From Alphaproteobacteria bacterium (GTDB taxonomy: Bacteria > Pseudomonadota > Alphaproteobacteria > UBA11222): a stretch of 39,009 nt of DNA. The DNA lies in the NCBI GenBank assembly GCA_009693835.1, contig SHWM01000016.1, positions 1 to 39,009 on the forward strand, written 5' to 3'. A program made the translations under genes and the position numbers. Positions 1 through 8,468 of this stretch are shown in pieces. A model generated the notes under the pieces. It was not told the origin of the DNA. It saw nothing but the letters and a program-made list of their open reading frames with translations, and did no database searches. Position 1 is the first letter of the stretch. Every line of letters starts with the position of its first letter.

Positions 1-702
1 GTCCAGATCATGCAGAAAATCCGAGACCGCGCTGAACCGGTGACGCATCAGGGCAAGGAGATCTCGCTGCCCTACACCGGCCCGGGCGCCATGGGAGTGG
101 GCAAGCCGCTGAAATCAATTCTGCATATGAATCCGAAGCTGCCGATCTGGCTGGGCACCGGCACCGAGGCGAATACAAAACTCACGGCCGAGATCGCCGA
201 TGGCTGGCTGCCGCTGAATTTCGTGCCGGGGTCGATGAAGACGTACAAGCCCTGGCTGGAGGAAGGCTTTGCCCGCGCGGGCGGCGGCAAGGGGTTCAAA
301 AATTTTGAAATTCAGCCGATGACGACCGTCGTCGTCACCGAAGATGTGAAAGCCGGGCTGAAGCGCATGAAGCCCAATGTCGCGCTCTATGTGGGAGGCA
401 TGGGCCATCCGGATCTGAACTTTCACAAGGAGATGATGATCCGGCGCGGCTATGGCGAGGCCGCTGCCCGCATCCAGGAACTGTTTCTGGCCAAGCGCAA
501 GAACGAGGCCGCCGACGCGGTGCCCGACGAATATCTGGATGAAGGCGCGCTGATCGGCCCGCGTGACCGGATCGAACAGCGTTTCGTCGGCTGGGCCGAT
601 AGCGGGGCGACCGGACTGATCATCAACACCAATCAGATGGAAGCGATCGAAATGATGGCCGACATTGCGGGGACAAGAGGAAAGGTCAGCGCCTCGGCGT
701 GA
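1..702 (+). CDS. Luciferase-like (LLM class) flavin-dependent oxidoreductase, 3' part
   Basis: This is the C-terminal part of a TIM-barrel flavin oxidoreductase of the bacterial luciferase-like superfamily, often annotated as F420-dependent. The frame is open from the first base of the window, so the true start lies upstream; the ATG at position 10 is internal. Family-like stretches are the segment with PIWLGTGTEAN, the following AEIADGWLPLNF (the usual position of the 'AxxADGW' motif), and a C-terminal part with GPRDRIEQRF and a GATGLIINT strand. Family members act on small organic substrates with FMNH2 or reduced F420; the substrate cannot be told from this fragment. The gene ends at a TGA and is followed by a GC-rich hairpin that could terminate it. 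The family call is firm, but the cofactor is not determined. Confidence 0.85.
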   Translation, partial: VQIMQKIRDRAEPVTHQGKEISLPYTGPGAMGVGKPLKSILHMNPKLPIWLGTGTEANTKLTAEIADGWLPLNFVPGSMKTYKPWLEEGFARAGGGKGFKNFEIQPMTTVVVTEDVKAGLKRMKPNVALYVGGMGHPDLNFHKEMMIRRGYGEAAARIQELFLAKRKNEAADAVPDEYLDEGALIGPRDRIEQRFVGWADSGATGLIINTNQMEAIEMMADIAGTRGKVSASA

Positions 703-786
703 GGTTAGGCTGACCCCAAAATAAATGATCTGACTGCCATTAGATTGATTTCCAATTTAACTGAACCTGTCGCAGGGAATTTGTCA

Positions 787-809
787 CCCCTCCCCATCAA
801 GGGGAGGGG
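787..809 (+). terminator. GC-rich hairpin after the LLM gene, possible terminator
   Basis: Perfect 9-bp inverted repeat CCCCTCCCC / GGGGAGGGG with a 5-base loop, followed directly by CTTTT on the plus strand. It lies 84 bases after the stop of the LLM oxidoreductase gene. The short T run makes it a plausible but not ideal intrinsic terminator. The same stem occurs again at 839-861, so it may instead be one unit of a dispersed intergenic repeat. Confidence 0.45.
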
Positions 810-838
810 CTTTTAGCTCAGAGCTTCAGGGTTCTCTT

Positions 839-861
839 CCCCTCCCCCTCGTGGGGAGGGG
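839..861. repeat. Second copy of the CCCCTCCCC/GGGGAGGGG palindrome
   Basis: Second 9-bp inverted repeat with the same arms as 787-809 (CCCCTCCCC, 5-base loop, GGGGAGGGG), followed by a G-rich run containing GGGTTGGGGGG. Similar C-rich/G-rich palindromes are common between genes in Alphaproteobacteria; that is family-level recollection, not something tested here. Confidence 0.5.
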
Positions 862-914
862 ATAGGGTTGGGGGGCAGATGCAGTATCTGACCGAATAAG
901 AAGCAGCCTATATT

Positions 915-1151
915 TCAGTTCATAGCTCGCCGAAAAACTGCATGTATTTCCTCATCATTCAAATTCTCAATGCGCAGAAGTCCATCATTAATCGAGTCAG
1001 ATGATGGCAGAAAACCACGAGCACGTAATAATGAGATAGCCTGTTGGTTCGCTGAGACATCTTCGCTTTGTCGGGCTGCCTCAACCAAGAACAGCACAAC
1101 ATCTCGGGTATGCTGTCGAGCCAGAATTATCATTTCCTCTTCGCTCGTCAT
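915..1151 (-). CDS. Small hypothetical protein, 78 aa
   Basis: I do not recognise this protein. It is 78 residues, starts with ATG, and has an AGG-containing Shine-Dalgarno-like sequence (AGGTAGGCAAT) just before the start. It looks like a soluble, mostly helical acidic protein with no signal peptide, membrane segment or cysteine. The middle has a SANQQAISLLRARGFL helix and the end a DEEIHAVFRRA helix. It lies downstream of tRNA-Val on the same strand and is separated from it by a hairpin. Balanced amino-acid use and the ribosome site favour a real gene, but no homology can be asserted. Confidence 0.5.
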   Translation of the reverse strand: MTSEEEMIILARQHTRDVVLFLVEAARQSEDVSANQQAISLLRARGFLPSSDSINDGLLRIENLNDEEIHAVFRRAMN

Positions 1152-1221
1152 ATTGCCTACCTATCCATATATTGCGCGCCGGTCCCCCTACACTCATGCT
1201 TCGCCTGAGCTTCGGCGGACA

Positions 1222-1272
1222 CCACGTTTCGCGAGAAATGCGCCACGCGTAGCCCGTAAAAGCGAAGCGTGG
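1222..1272 (-). terminator. Inverted repeat at the 3' end of tRNA-Val
   Basis: Arms 1222-1232 (CCACGTTTCGC) and 1262-1272 (GCGAAGCGTGG) pair with one T/C mismatch across a 29-base loop. The right arm overlaps the encoded CCA end of tRNA-Val. On the minus strand the region follows the tRNA, so it may help 3' processing or termination. No strong T run follows, so its role is uncertain. Confidence 0.3.
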
Positions 1273-1345
1273 TGGGCGGTGACAGGCTCGAACTGCCGAC
1301 CCTCTCGGTGTAAACGAGATGCTCTACCAACTGAGCTAACCGCCC
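1270..1345 (-). tRNA. tRNA-Val (anticodon UAC)
   Basis: The minus strand reads a complete 76-nt tRNA: acceptor GGGCGGT pairing with ACCGCCC, D arm GCTC/GAGC, anticodon stem TCTCG/CGAGA around the loop TTTACAC (anticodon TAC, reading GUA), T arm GGCAG/CTGTC with the loop TTCGAGC, discriminator A and an encoded CCA. No intron or mismatch breaks the cloverleaf. The upstream region (1346-1400) is AT-rich and probably carries its promoter. Confidence 0.97.
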
Positions 1346-1400
1346 CTTACATTCGAATTAGACAATTGAGCTTATAAAATAAATATGTCTCTGAAAAGAC

Positions 1401-1431
1401 AATCGCCCGGCCTCAAAGAGACCAGGCGGTT
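1401..1431 (-). terminator. Probable terminator of hup
   Basis: A long imperfect hairpin lies 70 bases downstream of the hup stop on the minus strand. The arms AATCGCCCGGCCTC and its near complement (GAGACCAGGCGGTT) pair at 12 of 14 positions, counting a G-T pair, with a short loop. On the minus strand it is followed by GTCTTTTC, a weak U tract. Position and structure suit an intrinsic terminator for hup. Confidence 0.5.
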
Positions 1432-1501
1432 GCATCATCTTGATCTCATTCCCCGCCCTTCCATACAACGCCGGTGGCAGGGACCAGCAAATTCCGCCAG
1501 A

Positions 1502-1774
1502 CTAGTTGACCGCGTCCTTAAGGGCCTTGCCCGCCTTGAACTTGGGCTGCTTGGACGCAGGAATTTTAATGGCCTCACCTGTACGCGGATTGCGGCCTTC
1601 GGACGCCTTGCGCTTTACGACGGAAAACGTTCCAAATCCTACCAGCCGCACTTCACCATTTTTCGTCAGGCTCTTGGTGATAATCTTCAGAATGGAATCG
1701 ACTGCCCGCGCAGCATCCGCTTTGGTGATGTCGATGTCGTCGGCTACGCTAGCGATCAGGTCATTTTTGTTCAC
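1502..1774 (-). CDS. hup: DNA-binding protein HU
   Basis: HU is a small dimeric nucleoid protein that bends and compacts DNA. The product is 90 residues, the usual HU length. It starts at a GTG (V/M-NKNDLIASVAD), contains the helical dimer core, the GFGTFSVVKRKA strand, the arm with GRNPRTGEAIKIPAS (the RNPxTG DNA-inserting tip) and the C-terminal KFKAGKALKDAVN. The frame stays open further upstream, but those codons do not resemble HU. GTG at 1774 is preceded by GAGGGG about 7 bases away, so I chose it. hup lies directly downstream of lon, the usual alphaproteobacterial order. A strong lon terminator stands between them, so hup is probably transcribed from its own promoter. Confidence 0.96.
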   Translation of the reverse strand: MNKNDLIASVADDIDITKADAARAVDSILKIITKSLTKNGEVRLVGFGTFSVVKRKASEGRNPRTGEAIKIPASKQPKFKAGKALKDAVN

Positions 1775-1931
1775 GAGGGCCCCCTCAGTTAAAGTTGCGG
1801 CTGCTATCAGATAATCACCCTGCCTGTCATCACCATGATTCGGGCGACACAGGTCAAATCTTAGGCGGAGTTTGCCCGCGTTCCCGATGCCCGTCAAAGA
1901 AAAAAGGCTGTTTTCCACATATTTTTATGTG

Positions 1932-2048
1932 CCGCGCATGTTATTTACGCGGGCAAGAGGTGCGGAAAGCACAGATTGCTCAAAAAAACGGCCATGTCTC
2001 CATGGCCGTTTTAACGCTCATCTCCTCCCGCGCAAATAACATGCGCGG
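1932..2048. repeat. Nested inverted-repeat element between lon and hup
   Basis: The arms 1932-1953 and 2027-2048 are 22 bp each and match as inverted repeats at 21 of 22 positions; each arm contains CCGCGCATGTTATTT in one orientation. They enclose 73 bases that include the perfect 12-bp lon terminator hairpin (1985-2012). The whole 117-bp segment can fold as a long outer stem with an inner hairpin, and it has the general shape of a small non-autonomous (MITE-like) or REP-like element. No coding capacity is seen. Confidence 0.7.
1985..2012 (-). terminator. Intrinsic terminator of lon (bidirectional shape)
   Basis: Perfect 12-bp inverted repeat AAAACGGCCATG / CATGGCCGTTTT with a 4-base loop. 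On the minus strand the stem runs into seven T residues, which is a textbook rho-independent terminator 57 bases after the lon stop. The T residues of the other arm give it a bidirectional look. Confidence 0.85.
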
Positions 2049-2068
2049 AAGAGAAAGTTTTATGTTCT

Positions 2069-4489
2069 TTAATGGGCGCGCAAACCGTCGGCGACATCGC
2101 GTCTGGCTTCTCTCGCCGCCGCCATTTCCTTTTCCTCGTCCCACTCAATCGGCGTCAGCGGTTTGACCAGTGCATGTTTCAACACATCGTCCAGCACGTT
2201 CATGGGAATGATCTCCATGCCCTTTTTCACATTATCCGGGATGTCGGCCAGATCCTTCACATTTTCAGAAGGAATCAGCACCGTCTTCATGCCGCCCCGC
2301 AAGGCCGCCAGAAGTTTTTCCTTCAGACCTCCGATAGGCAGGACGCGCCCGCGCAGGCTGATCTCACCCGTCATCGCCACATCGCGGCGCACGGGATTCG
2401 AGGTGAGAACCGAGACAATGGAAGTCACCATCGCCACACCGGCGGACGGCCCGTCCTTCGGAGTCGCGCCCTCGGGCACGTGCACATGGATGTCTTTCTT
2501 CTCGAAGATCGACGGTTTGATGCCATAGTCGGCCGCGCGCGACCGTACGTAGGACGACGCCGCCTCAATCGATTCCTTCATCACGTCGCCAAGCTTGCCG
2601 GTGGTCGTCATACGGCCCTTGCCGGGCAGCATGACCGATTCGATATTCAGCAATTCGCCGCCTACCTCCGTCCAGGCGAGGCCCGTCACCACCCCAATCT
2701 GGTCCTCGGCCTCGACCTCTCCGTACCGGAAACGGCGGACACCAGCATATTTTTCGACGAGCTCTTCCGTCATTTCCACGCGCTTGACGCCCTTGTCGGA
2801 AACGATTTCGCGCACCGCCTTGCGCGCCAGATTGGCGATCTCCCGCTCCAGGCTGCGTACGCCCGCCTCGCGCGTATAGTAGCGCACAAGGTGGCGGATA
2901 CCCTCGTCAGGCAGGATAAATTCGTTGTCTTTCAGGCCGTGCGCGTCGCGCTGTTTGGCGACAAGATGCCGCTTCGCGATTTCAATTTTCTCATCCTCGG
3001 TGTAACCGGGGATGCGGATAATCTCCATCCGGTCCAGCAGCGGCTCGGGCATGCGTAAACTGTTCGCCGTGGTCACGAACATCACGTCCGAAAGATCATA
3101 ATCCACTTCCAGATAATGATCGGCGAAAGTGTTGTTCTGCTCCGGATCCAGCACTTCGAGCAGTGCGGATGACGGATCGCCCCGGAAATCAGCGCCCATC
3201 TTATCGACTTCGTCCAACAGGAAAAACGGGTTGGAATATTTTGCCTTGCGCAGGCTTTGAATGACCTTGCCCGGCATCGATCCGATATAGGTGCGGCGAT
3301 GGCCCCGGATTTCCGCCTCGTCGCGGACGCCGCCCAGCGACATGCGGATAAATTCGCGTCCTGTCGCCCGCGCGATGGATTTGCCCAGAGATGTCTTGCC
3401 GACGCCCGGCGGCCCGACCAGGCACAGGATCGGCCCCTTCAGTTTGGCGGCGCGTTTCTGCACGGCAAGATATTCAATGATGCGCTCCTTGACCTTTTCC
3501 AGCCCGTAGTGGTCCTCATCCAGTATGGCTTCGGCGCGGGCCAGGTCAATATTCACCCGCTTGCGTTTGTTCCATGGGACGGACAATAGCCAGTCGAGAT
3601 AATTGCGCACCACCGTGGCCTCGGCGGACATTGGACTCATGCTGCGCAGCTTCTTCAGCTCGGCTTCGGCCTTTTCCTTGGCCTCCTTGCTGAATTTGGT
3701 GTTTTTTATCTTCTGCTCCAGCTCGCCGGCCTCGTCCTTGCCATTGTCGCCTTCGCCAAGTTCCTTCTGAATGGCTTTCATCTGCTCGTTCAGATAAAAC
3801 TCGCGTTGAGTTTTTTCCATCTGCCGCTTGACCCGGCCGCGGATTTTCTTTTCGACCTGCAGGACGCTGATTTCGCCTTCCATCATGGATAGCAGTTTTT
3901 CAAGCCGCGCGGCGGTGTCGCCCATTTCTAGCAACGCCTGCTTTTCCGGAATCTTGACGGCGACATGCGACGCGATGACATCCGCCAGCCTGGATGCGCC
4001 TTCGATCTGCTCAATGGAAACGAGAACATCCTGCGGCAGCTTCTTGCTGAGTTTCACATACTGGTCAAACAGCGACGTGACCGAACGGGCCAGGGCCTCG
4101 GCCTCCGGCGTTTCGGTTTGCGGCGCAGGTATGATTTCGACCTCCGCCTGCATGAATTCGGGATTGTCCACGAAACGCCGGATGCGCGCGCGCGAGACGC
4201 CCTCAACCAGCACTTTCACCGTCTTGTCGGGCAATTTCAGCAACTGCATGACCGTGGCGATGGTGCCTATCTGATATATATCATCCTGGGAAGGATCATC
4301 ATTAGCGGCGTCACGCTGCGCCACAAGCATGATCTGCTTGTCGCTCTGCATCATGTCTTCAAGCGCACGGACGGATTTTTCCCGTCCGACAAACAGCGGC
4401 ACCACCATATGGGGAAACACCACTATATCGCGCAGCGGCAGAACCGGCAGGATGTTGGGCTGTTCAGATTTGTTCGATACTTCTTCCAT
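2069..4489 (-). CDS. lon: ATP-dependent protease Lon
   Basis: Lon is a homohexameric AAA+ serine protease of the cytosol that degrades misfolded and regulatory proteins. At 806 residues it has normal full length. The N-terminal substrate domain starts at NILPVLPLRDIVVFPHMVVPL. The Walker A motif GPPGVGKT is at 359-366 and Walker B FFLLDEVDK at about 422-430. The protease domain has PKDGPSAG with catalytic Ser682 and Lys725 in GGLKEKLLAA, the spacing expected for the Ser-Lys dyad. ATG is preceded by AAGGG about 7 bases away. It lies downstream of clpX with a 187-bp gap that carries a candidate heat-shock-type promoter, and it ends before a strong terminator. No lesion is seen. Confidence 0.98.
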   Translation of the reverse strand: MEEVSNKSEQPNILPVLPLRDIVVFPHMVVPLFVGREKSVRALEDMMQSDKQIMLVAQRDAANDDPSQDDIYQIGTIATVMQLLKLPDKTVKVLVEGVSRARIRRFVDNPEFMQAEVEIIPAPQTETPEAEALARSVTSLFDQYVKLSKKLPQDVLVSIEQIEGASRLADVIASHVAVKIPEKQALLEMGDTAARLEKLLSMMEGEISVLQVEKKIRGRVKRQMEKTQREFYLNEQMKAIQKELGEGDNGKDEAGELEQKIKNTKFSKEAKEKAEAELKKLRSMSPMSAEATVVRNYLDWLLSVPWNKRKRVNIDLARAEAILDEDHYGLEKVKERIIEYLAVQKRAAKLKGPILCLVGPPGVGKTSLGKSIARATGREFIRMSLGGVRDEAEIRGHRRTYIGSMPGKVIQSLRKAKYSNPFFLLDEVDKMGADFRGDPSSALLEVLDPEQNNTFADHYLEVDYDLSDVMFVTTANSLRMPEPLLDRMEIIRIPGYTEDEKIEIAKRHLVAKQRDAHGLKDNEFILPDEGIRHLVRYYTREAGVRSLEREIANLARKAVREIVSDKGVKRVEMTEELVEKYAGVRRFRYGEVEAEDQIGVVTGLAWTEVGGELLNIESVMLPGKGRMTTTGKLGDVMKESIEAASSYVRSRAADYGIKPSIFEKKDIHVHVPEGATPKDGPSAGVAMVTSIVSVLTSNPVRRDVAMTGEISLRGRVLPIGGLKEKLLAALRGGMKTVLIPSENVKDLADIPDNVKKGMEIIPMNVLDDVLKHALVKPLTPIEWDEEKEMAAAREARRDVADGLRAH

Positions 4490-4589
4490 GGGGATCCCTT
4501 AAAAAATACGCGAATACCGGTGATCCCGCCTAAGCCAGGATCAGGAAGTGCGCCAACCCGCCCGGCCATCCGGCGCGGATTGTAAGCTT

Positions 4590-4619
4590 AACTTGGGTTT
4601 AACCAGGACAATATTCAAG
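4590..4619 (-). promoter_or_regulatory. Candidate RpoH-type promoter of lon
   Basis: On the minus strand CTTG (4619-4616) is followed after 18 bases by CCCAAGTT (4597-4590), which resembles the alphaproteobacterial heat-shock sigma-32 pattern (CTTG, a 17-18 base spacer, then CCTAT-like). It sits about 100 bases before the lon ATG, where heat-shock control is expected. The -10 part is only a partial match. The same gap has a perfect palindrome CCCGTAATACGGG at 4653-4665 just after clpX. Confidence 0.3.
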
Positions 4620-4676
4620 ATGAGTTCCATTAAAGGCGATATTTCCGGAATTCCCGTAATACGGGCGCGGGAATGA

Positions 4677-5954
4677 TCAGGCGGATGCGCCGGATTCCTC
4701 GCGGCGGTCCCTGTCCGAGTAGATGTAAAGCGGACTGGCTTTGCCATCAACAACTTCGCCGCTGATCACGACCTCTTCAACAGATTCAAAGCTGGGCAAT
4801 TCATACATTGTATCCAGAAGGATCAATTCCAGAATGGAGCGCAGGCCACGCGCGCCGGTTTTGCGCGTGATCGCTCTTTTCGCGATCGCCCGCAATGCCT
4901 CTTCCGAGAATGTCAGCTTGACATTTTCCATTTCAAACAGACGCTGGAACTGCTTGGCCAGCGCATTCTTCGGTTTCGAAAGAATGTCGATCAGGGCCGG
5001 TTCATCAAGATCGGTCAGTGTCGCCAGAACCGGCAGGCGGCCTACAAATTCCGGTATCAGACCGAATGCAAGAAGATCTTCCGGTTCCAGCATTTTCAGA
5101 ATCTCGCCGGTGCGCCGGTCGTCAGGGGATTTGACATTGGCGCCAAATCCAATCGACGAACCCTGCCCGCGCGCCGATATAATACGCTCCAGACCCGAGA
5201 ATGCGCCGCCGCAAATAAACAGGATGTTGGTCGTGTCCACCTGCAGGAATTCCTGTTGCGGATGCTTGCGGCCGCCCTGTGGCGGAACGCTGGCGACCGT
5301 GCCTTCCATCAGCTTCAGCAGCGCCTGCTGCACGCCTTCGCCGGAAACGTCGCGGGTAATGGACGGGTTATCAGACTTGCGGCTGATTTTATCGACTTCA
5401 TCGATATAGACGATGCCGCGTTGCGCCTTTTCCACATTATAATCGGCCGACTGCAGAAGCTTGAGAATGATGTTCTCAACATCCTCCCCCACATAACCGG
5501 CTTCGGTCAGGGTCGTCGCATCCGCCATGGTGAAGGGCACATCCAGTATCCGCGCCAGCGTCTGAGCGAGCAGGGTCTTGCCGCAGCCTGTGGGGCCAAT
5601 CAGCAGAATATTCGACTTGGCAATTTCCACATCGCCGGTCTTCTGCTGCTGGTTCAGCCGCTTGTAATGATTGTGCACCGCCACCGACAGCACGCGCTTG
5701 GCATAGTCCTGCCCGATGACATAATCATCAAGCGTCTTTCGAATATCCTTCGGCGTTGGAACGCCCGCACGCGACTTGACCAGAGAGGTCTTGGTTTCCT
5801 CGCGGATAATGTCCATGCACAGCTCGACGCATTCATCACAGATGAACACCGTTGGCCCTGCAATCAGCTTTCGGACCTCATGCTGGCTCTTGCCGCAGAA
5901 TGAACAATAGAGCGTATTCTTCGAATCGCCACCGCTGCCGCTGACCTTGCTCAT
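4677..5954 (-). CDS. clpX: ATP-dependent Clp protease ATP-binding subunit ClpX
   Basis: ClpX is the hexameric AAA+ unfoldase that feeds substrates into ClpP. The 425-residue protein is full length. The N-terminal zinc-binding domain has Cys17, Cys20, Cys39 and Cys42 (CSFC...CDEC). The Walker A motif GPTGCGKT is at 120-127; the pore loop GYVGED and Walker [10 protein letters not shown] follow, with an arginine-finger region and a C-terminal small domain ([15 protein letters not shown]). GGAG lies 7 bases before the ATG. It is downstream of clpP across 217 bp that may carry a separate promoter. In Alphaproteobacteria ClpXP clears cell-cycle regulators; whether that applies here is inference. 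Confidence 0.98.
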   Translation of the reverse strand: MSKVSGSGGDSKNTLYCSFCGKSQHEVRKLIAGPTVFICDECVELCMDIIREETKTSLVKSRAGVPTPKDIRKTLDDYVIGQDYAKRVLSVAVHNHYKRLNQQQKTGDVEIAKSNILLIGPTGCGKTLLAQTLARILDVPFTMADATTLTEAGYVGEDVENIILKLLQSADYNVEKAQRGIVYIDEVDKISRKSDNPSITRDVSGEGVQQALLKLMEGTVASVPPQGGRKHPQQEFLQVDTTNILFICGGAFSGLERIISARGQGSSIGFGANVKSPDDRRTGEILKMLEPEDLLAFGLIPEFVGRLPVLATLTDLDEPALIDILSKPKNALAKQFQRLFEMENVKLTFSEEALRAIAKRAITRKTGARGLRSILELILLDTMYELPSFESVEEVVISGEVVDGKASPLYIYSDRDRREESGASA

Positions 5955-6171
5955 CTAAAGACTCCGTCTTCGGTAACGTCTTACGCCCGGCGTGATGAAC
6001 CGCAGGAGCAAAACCTGAACACCCTTAAACCCCAGGCACCTAACCAGTCCGCCGGAGGTCTCCCTCAAGACTATCTCAAATCTGAAACTGATTCTGACAG
6101 CCCAAACATCTATACGAGCATGTTAGCCCATACAAATTCAACATTTCATTAATATAGGTGACTGAAACCGA

Positions 6172-6798
6172 TTATGCACCCTCTTCCGGCATTGGCCGTT
6201 TCTCGACAATTTTGTCTATCACCCCAAATTCCTTAGCCATTTCGGGGGTCATGAAATTGTCGCGCTCCAGTGCAGCGGCAACCCTGTCCACGGGTTGGCC
6301 AGTGTGTTTTGCGTAGATGGTGTTCAAACGGTGCTTCATGGCGCGGATTTCCTCCGCATGCAGCAGAATATCCGTGACCTGGCCCTGGAATCCGCCTGAC
6401 GGCTGATGCACCATGATGCGCGAATTGGGCAGCGCGAAACGCGCATCCTTTTCCCCCGCCGATAGCAGAAGCGATCCCATGGAGGCCGCCTGTCCGACGC
6501 ACAGGGTGGAGACCGCGGGGCGGATATATTGCATGGTGTCATAAATGCCGAGACCCGATGTCACCACGCCGCCGGGTGAATTGATGTACATAAAAATCTC
6601 TTTTTTCGGGTTGTCAGCCTCCAGAAACAGCAGTTGGGCAGTGACCAAAGTCGCCATATGGTCTTCGATGGGGCCGGTGATGAAGATGATCCGCTCCCGC
6701 AGCAGACGTGAAAATATATCATAGGCCCGCTCGCCGCGGCTGGTCTGTTCCACAACCATTGGAACAAGGTTCATATAGGTGTCGATCGGGTCTCGCAT
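6172..6798 (-). CDS. clpP: ATP-dependent Clp protease proteolytic subunit ClpP
   Basis: ClpP is the tetradecameric serine peptidase partner of ClpX. I start it at the ATG at 6798 ([18 protein letters not shown]) because AGGA stands 8 bases upstream and the sequence matches the family there; an upstream in-frame ATG at 6843 would add 15 unlike residues. This gives 208 aa. The catalytic triad is Ser106 (GQAASMGS), His131 (MVHQPSGG) and Asp180, with the same spacing as the E. coli enzyme. It lies between tig and clpX on the same strand, the classic tig-clpP-clpX-lon arrangement, and probably shares a transcript with tig (57-bp gap). Confidence 0.97.
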   Translation of the reverse strand: MRDPIDTYMNLVPMVVEQTSRGERAYDIFSRLLRERIIFITGPIEDHMATLVTAQLLFLEADNPKKEIFMYINSPGGVVTSGLGIYDTMQYIRPAVSTLCVGQAASMGSLLLSAGEKDARFALPNSRIMVHQPSGGFQGQVTDILLHAEEIRAMKHRLNTIYAKHTGQPVDRVAAALERDNFMTPEMAKEFGVIDKIVEKRPMPEEGA

Positions 6799-6855
6799 GG
6801 CGTGTGTCCTGGGCTGGTGCTGATGGGGGTTCAAATAGTACATGCAGCAGAGGTG

Positions 6856-8181
6856 TTATACTTCATCGGCTTCCTTGAACAGTTCTTCCCTGCTTACCGG
6901 TTTATCGCTCACCTGCGCAAGCTCCAGAATGAAATCCACGACCTTATCCTCATAGAGCGGCGCGCGCAGAGACTGCAACGCCTGGGGGTTTTTGGAATAA
7001 TATTCGAACAGCATTTTTTCCTGGCCGGGAAACTGCGACGCCTGACGGAACAGCGCCTCGCGCATGGCGTCCTCGGAAACGGTGATGTTGTTACGCTGAC
7101 CGATTTCCGCCAGCAGCAAGCCCAGGCGCACTCGCCGGTCGGCAATGCCGTGATATTCCTTGCGCAGATCCTCCTCGGATTTTTCCTGATCGGCAAGGGT
7201 CTGCCCGCGCCGTTGCAGCTCCTGGTTAAATTGCTGCCATATCTGCTCTTCTTCGGTCGCAAGCAGCCCAGGCGGCACTTCAAACACATGCGCCTTGTCC
7301 AAGGCGTCAAGCAGCGCCCGCTTCAGGCGCGCCCGGCTGATGTTCTTGTAATCTGTGGTAATGCGCTCCTGCATTGCCTCGCGGAGCTTTTCCAGATTTT
7401 CCATGCCCAGTTTTTCTGCAAAGGCGTCATCTATGGCTGCCGCCTCAGGCACCCGCACCTGATGCACCTTCACATCGAACACGGCCTCTTTGCCCGCCAG
7501 ATGGGTGGCCCCGTAGTTTTCCGGGAAGGTGACCTTGATCTGCAGTTCACTGCCCTTTAGCGTGCCGACAAGCTGCTCCTCAAAGCCCGGGATGAACATT
7601 TTCTGCCCAATCTGAACCGAGACGTTTTCTGACTTGCCGCCATCGAACGCCTCGCCGTCAATCTTGCCGTCATAATCAATCACCGCGACATCGCCATCCT
7701 GCGCCGCCTCGCCATCCGACCGGTCGGCGAAGGTGCGCTGTTGCTCGGCCAGGCGCTGAATGGCCTCGCTGGCCTCATCCGGGGAGACCTCGGTCACCGG
7801 GCGCTCCAGGCTCAGGGTGGTGAAATCCATGGGCGTGATAACCGGCAGAACCTCTACCTCCAGCGTGAATTCAAGGTCCGAATTTTCCTCGAACTTCACC
7901 AGATCGATTTTCGGCTGCATGGCCGGCTTCAGATCATGCTGCTTCAGGGCGCTATCGGTGGAATCCTGAACCGCCGCCTGCATCACCTCGCCGCGCACGC
8001 CCTCGCCATAAAGCTTTTTAAGGAGGGACACCGGCACCTTGCCCTTGCGGAAACCCTTGATCTGTACGGTGTCCTTGAGATGCTCGAGGCGCGCGTTGGT
8101 CTGATCGGCAATGGTTTTGGCTTCCACAACGATTGTAAAAGCATGCTTCAGCCCTTCGGCTGTAGTTTCAGTGATTTGCAT
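6856..8181 (-). CDS. tig: Trigger factor (ribosome-associated chaperone, PPIase)
   Basis: Trigger factor binds the ribosome exit tunnel and shields nascent chains. The ATG at 8181 (MQITETTAEGLKHAF) is preceded by GGAA 6 bases away and matches the usual N-terminus; an ATG 17 codons upstream gives an extension unlike the family. The resulting protein is 441 aa. Residues 43-50 hold the ribosome-binding GFRKGKVP signature. An FKBP-type PPIase domain spans about 161-240 (DGDVAVIDYDG ... GFEEQLVG), followed by the long helical C-terminal arms. It is the first gene of the tig-clpP-clpX-lon-hup block, with tRNA-Leu upstream on the same strand. Confidence 0.97.
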   Translation of the reverse strand: MQITETTAEGLKHAFTIVVEAKTIADQTNARLEHLKDTVQIKGFRKGKVPVSLLKKLYGEGVRGEVMQAAVQDSTDSALKQHDLKPAMQPKIDLVKFEENSDLEFTLEVEVLPVITPMDFTTLSLERPVTEVSPDEASEAIQRLAEQQRTFADRSDGEAAQDGDVAVIDYDGKIDGEAFDGGKSENVSVQIGQKMFIPGFEEQLVGTLKGSELQIKVTFPENYGATHLAGKEAVFDVKVHQVRVPEAAAIDDAFAEKLGMENLEKLREAMQERITTDYKNISRARLKRALLDALDKAHVFEVPPGLLATEEEQIWQQFNQELQRRGQTLADQEKSEEDLRKEYHGIADRRVRLGLLLAEIGQRNNITVSEDAMREALFRQASQFPGQEKMLFEYYSKNPQALQSLRAPLYEDKVVDFILELAQVSDKPVSREELFKEADEV

Positions 8182-8346
8182 GACGGTTCCAGTTAAAACA
8201 AAAAGGTTCAAAATCCGGGCGGAAGCCCACAATGATACGCCTTAAGGCACCGCTTGACGAGAGGCATATCCCGGTTATTCCGCCGCCGCAAGCAAAGGCT
8301 TTTGGCCATGCCTTACACGGCCCGCAACCGCCTCAAGTGCGGAGAC

Positions 8347-8431
8347 TGGTGCGGACGAAGGGACTCGAACCCCCACGACTTGCGTCACCAGAACCTAAAT
8401 CTGGCGTGTCTACCAGTTCCACCACGTCCGC
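8347..8431 (-). tRNA. tRNA-Leu (anticodon UAG)
   Basis: The minus strand folds as an 85-nt class II tRNA: acceptor GCGGACG pairing with CGTCCGC, D arm with GGTAGAC, anticodon stem CCAGA/TCTGG around TTTAGGT (anticodon TAG, reading CUA), a long variable arm, the T loop TTCGAGT, and an encoded CCA. The long variable arm and the anticodon both say leucine. Confidence 0.96.
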
Positions 8432-8468
8432 CGGAAACGCGTCTCTATAACATAAAGGTGCCGTTCGA

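Noticed and set aside
970..1377. A 135-codon plus-strand frame across tRNA-Val
   Set aside because: It runs antisense through the tRNA and the small minus-strand gene.
1775..1918. An upstream extension of hup
   Set aside because: The additional 48 codons have no HU similarity, and the GTG at 1774 has a good ribosome site.
2072..3058. A 328-codon plus-strand frame opposite lon
   Set aside because: It is the shadow of the lon protease and ATPase domains, rich in Arg, His and Gln.
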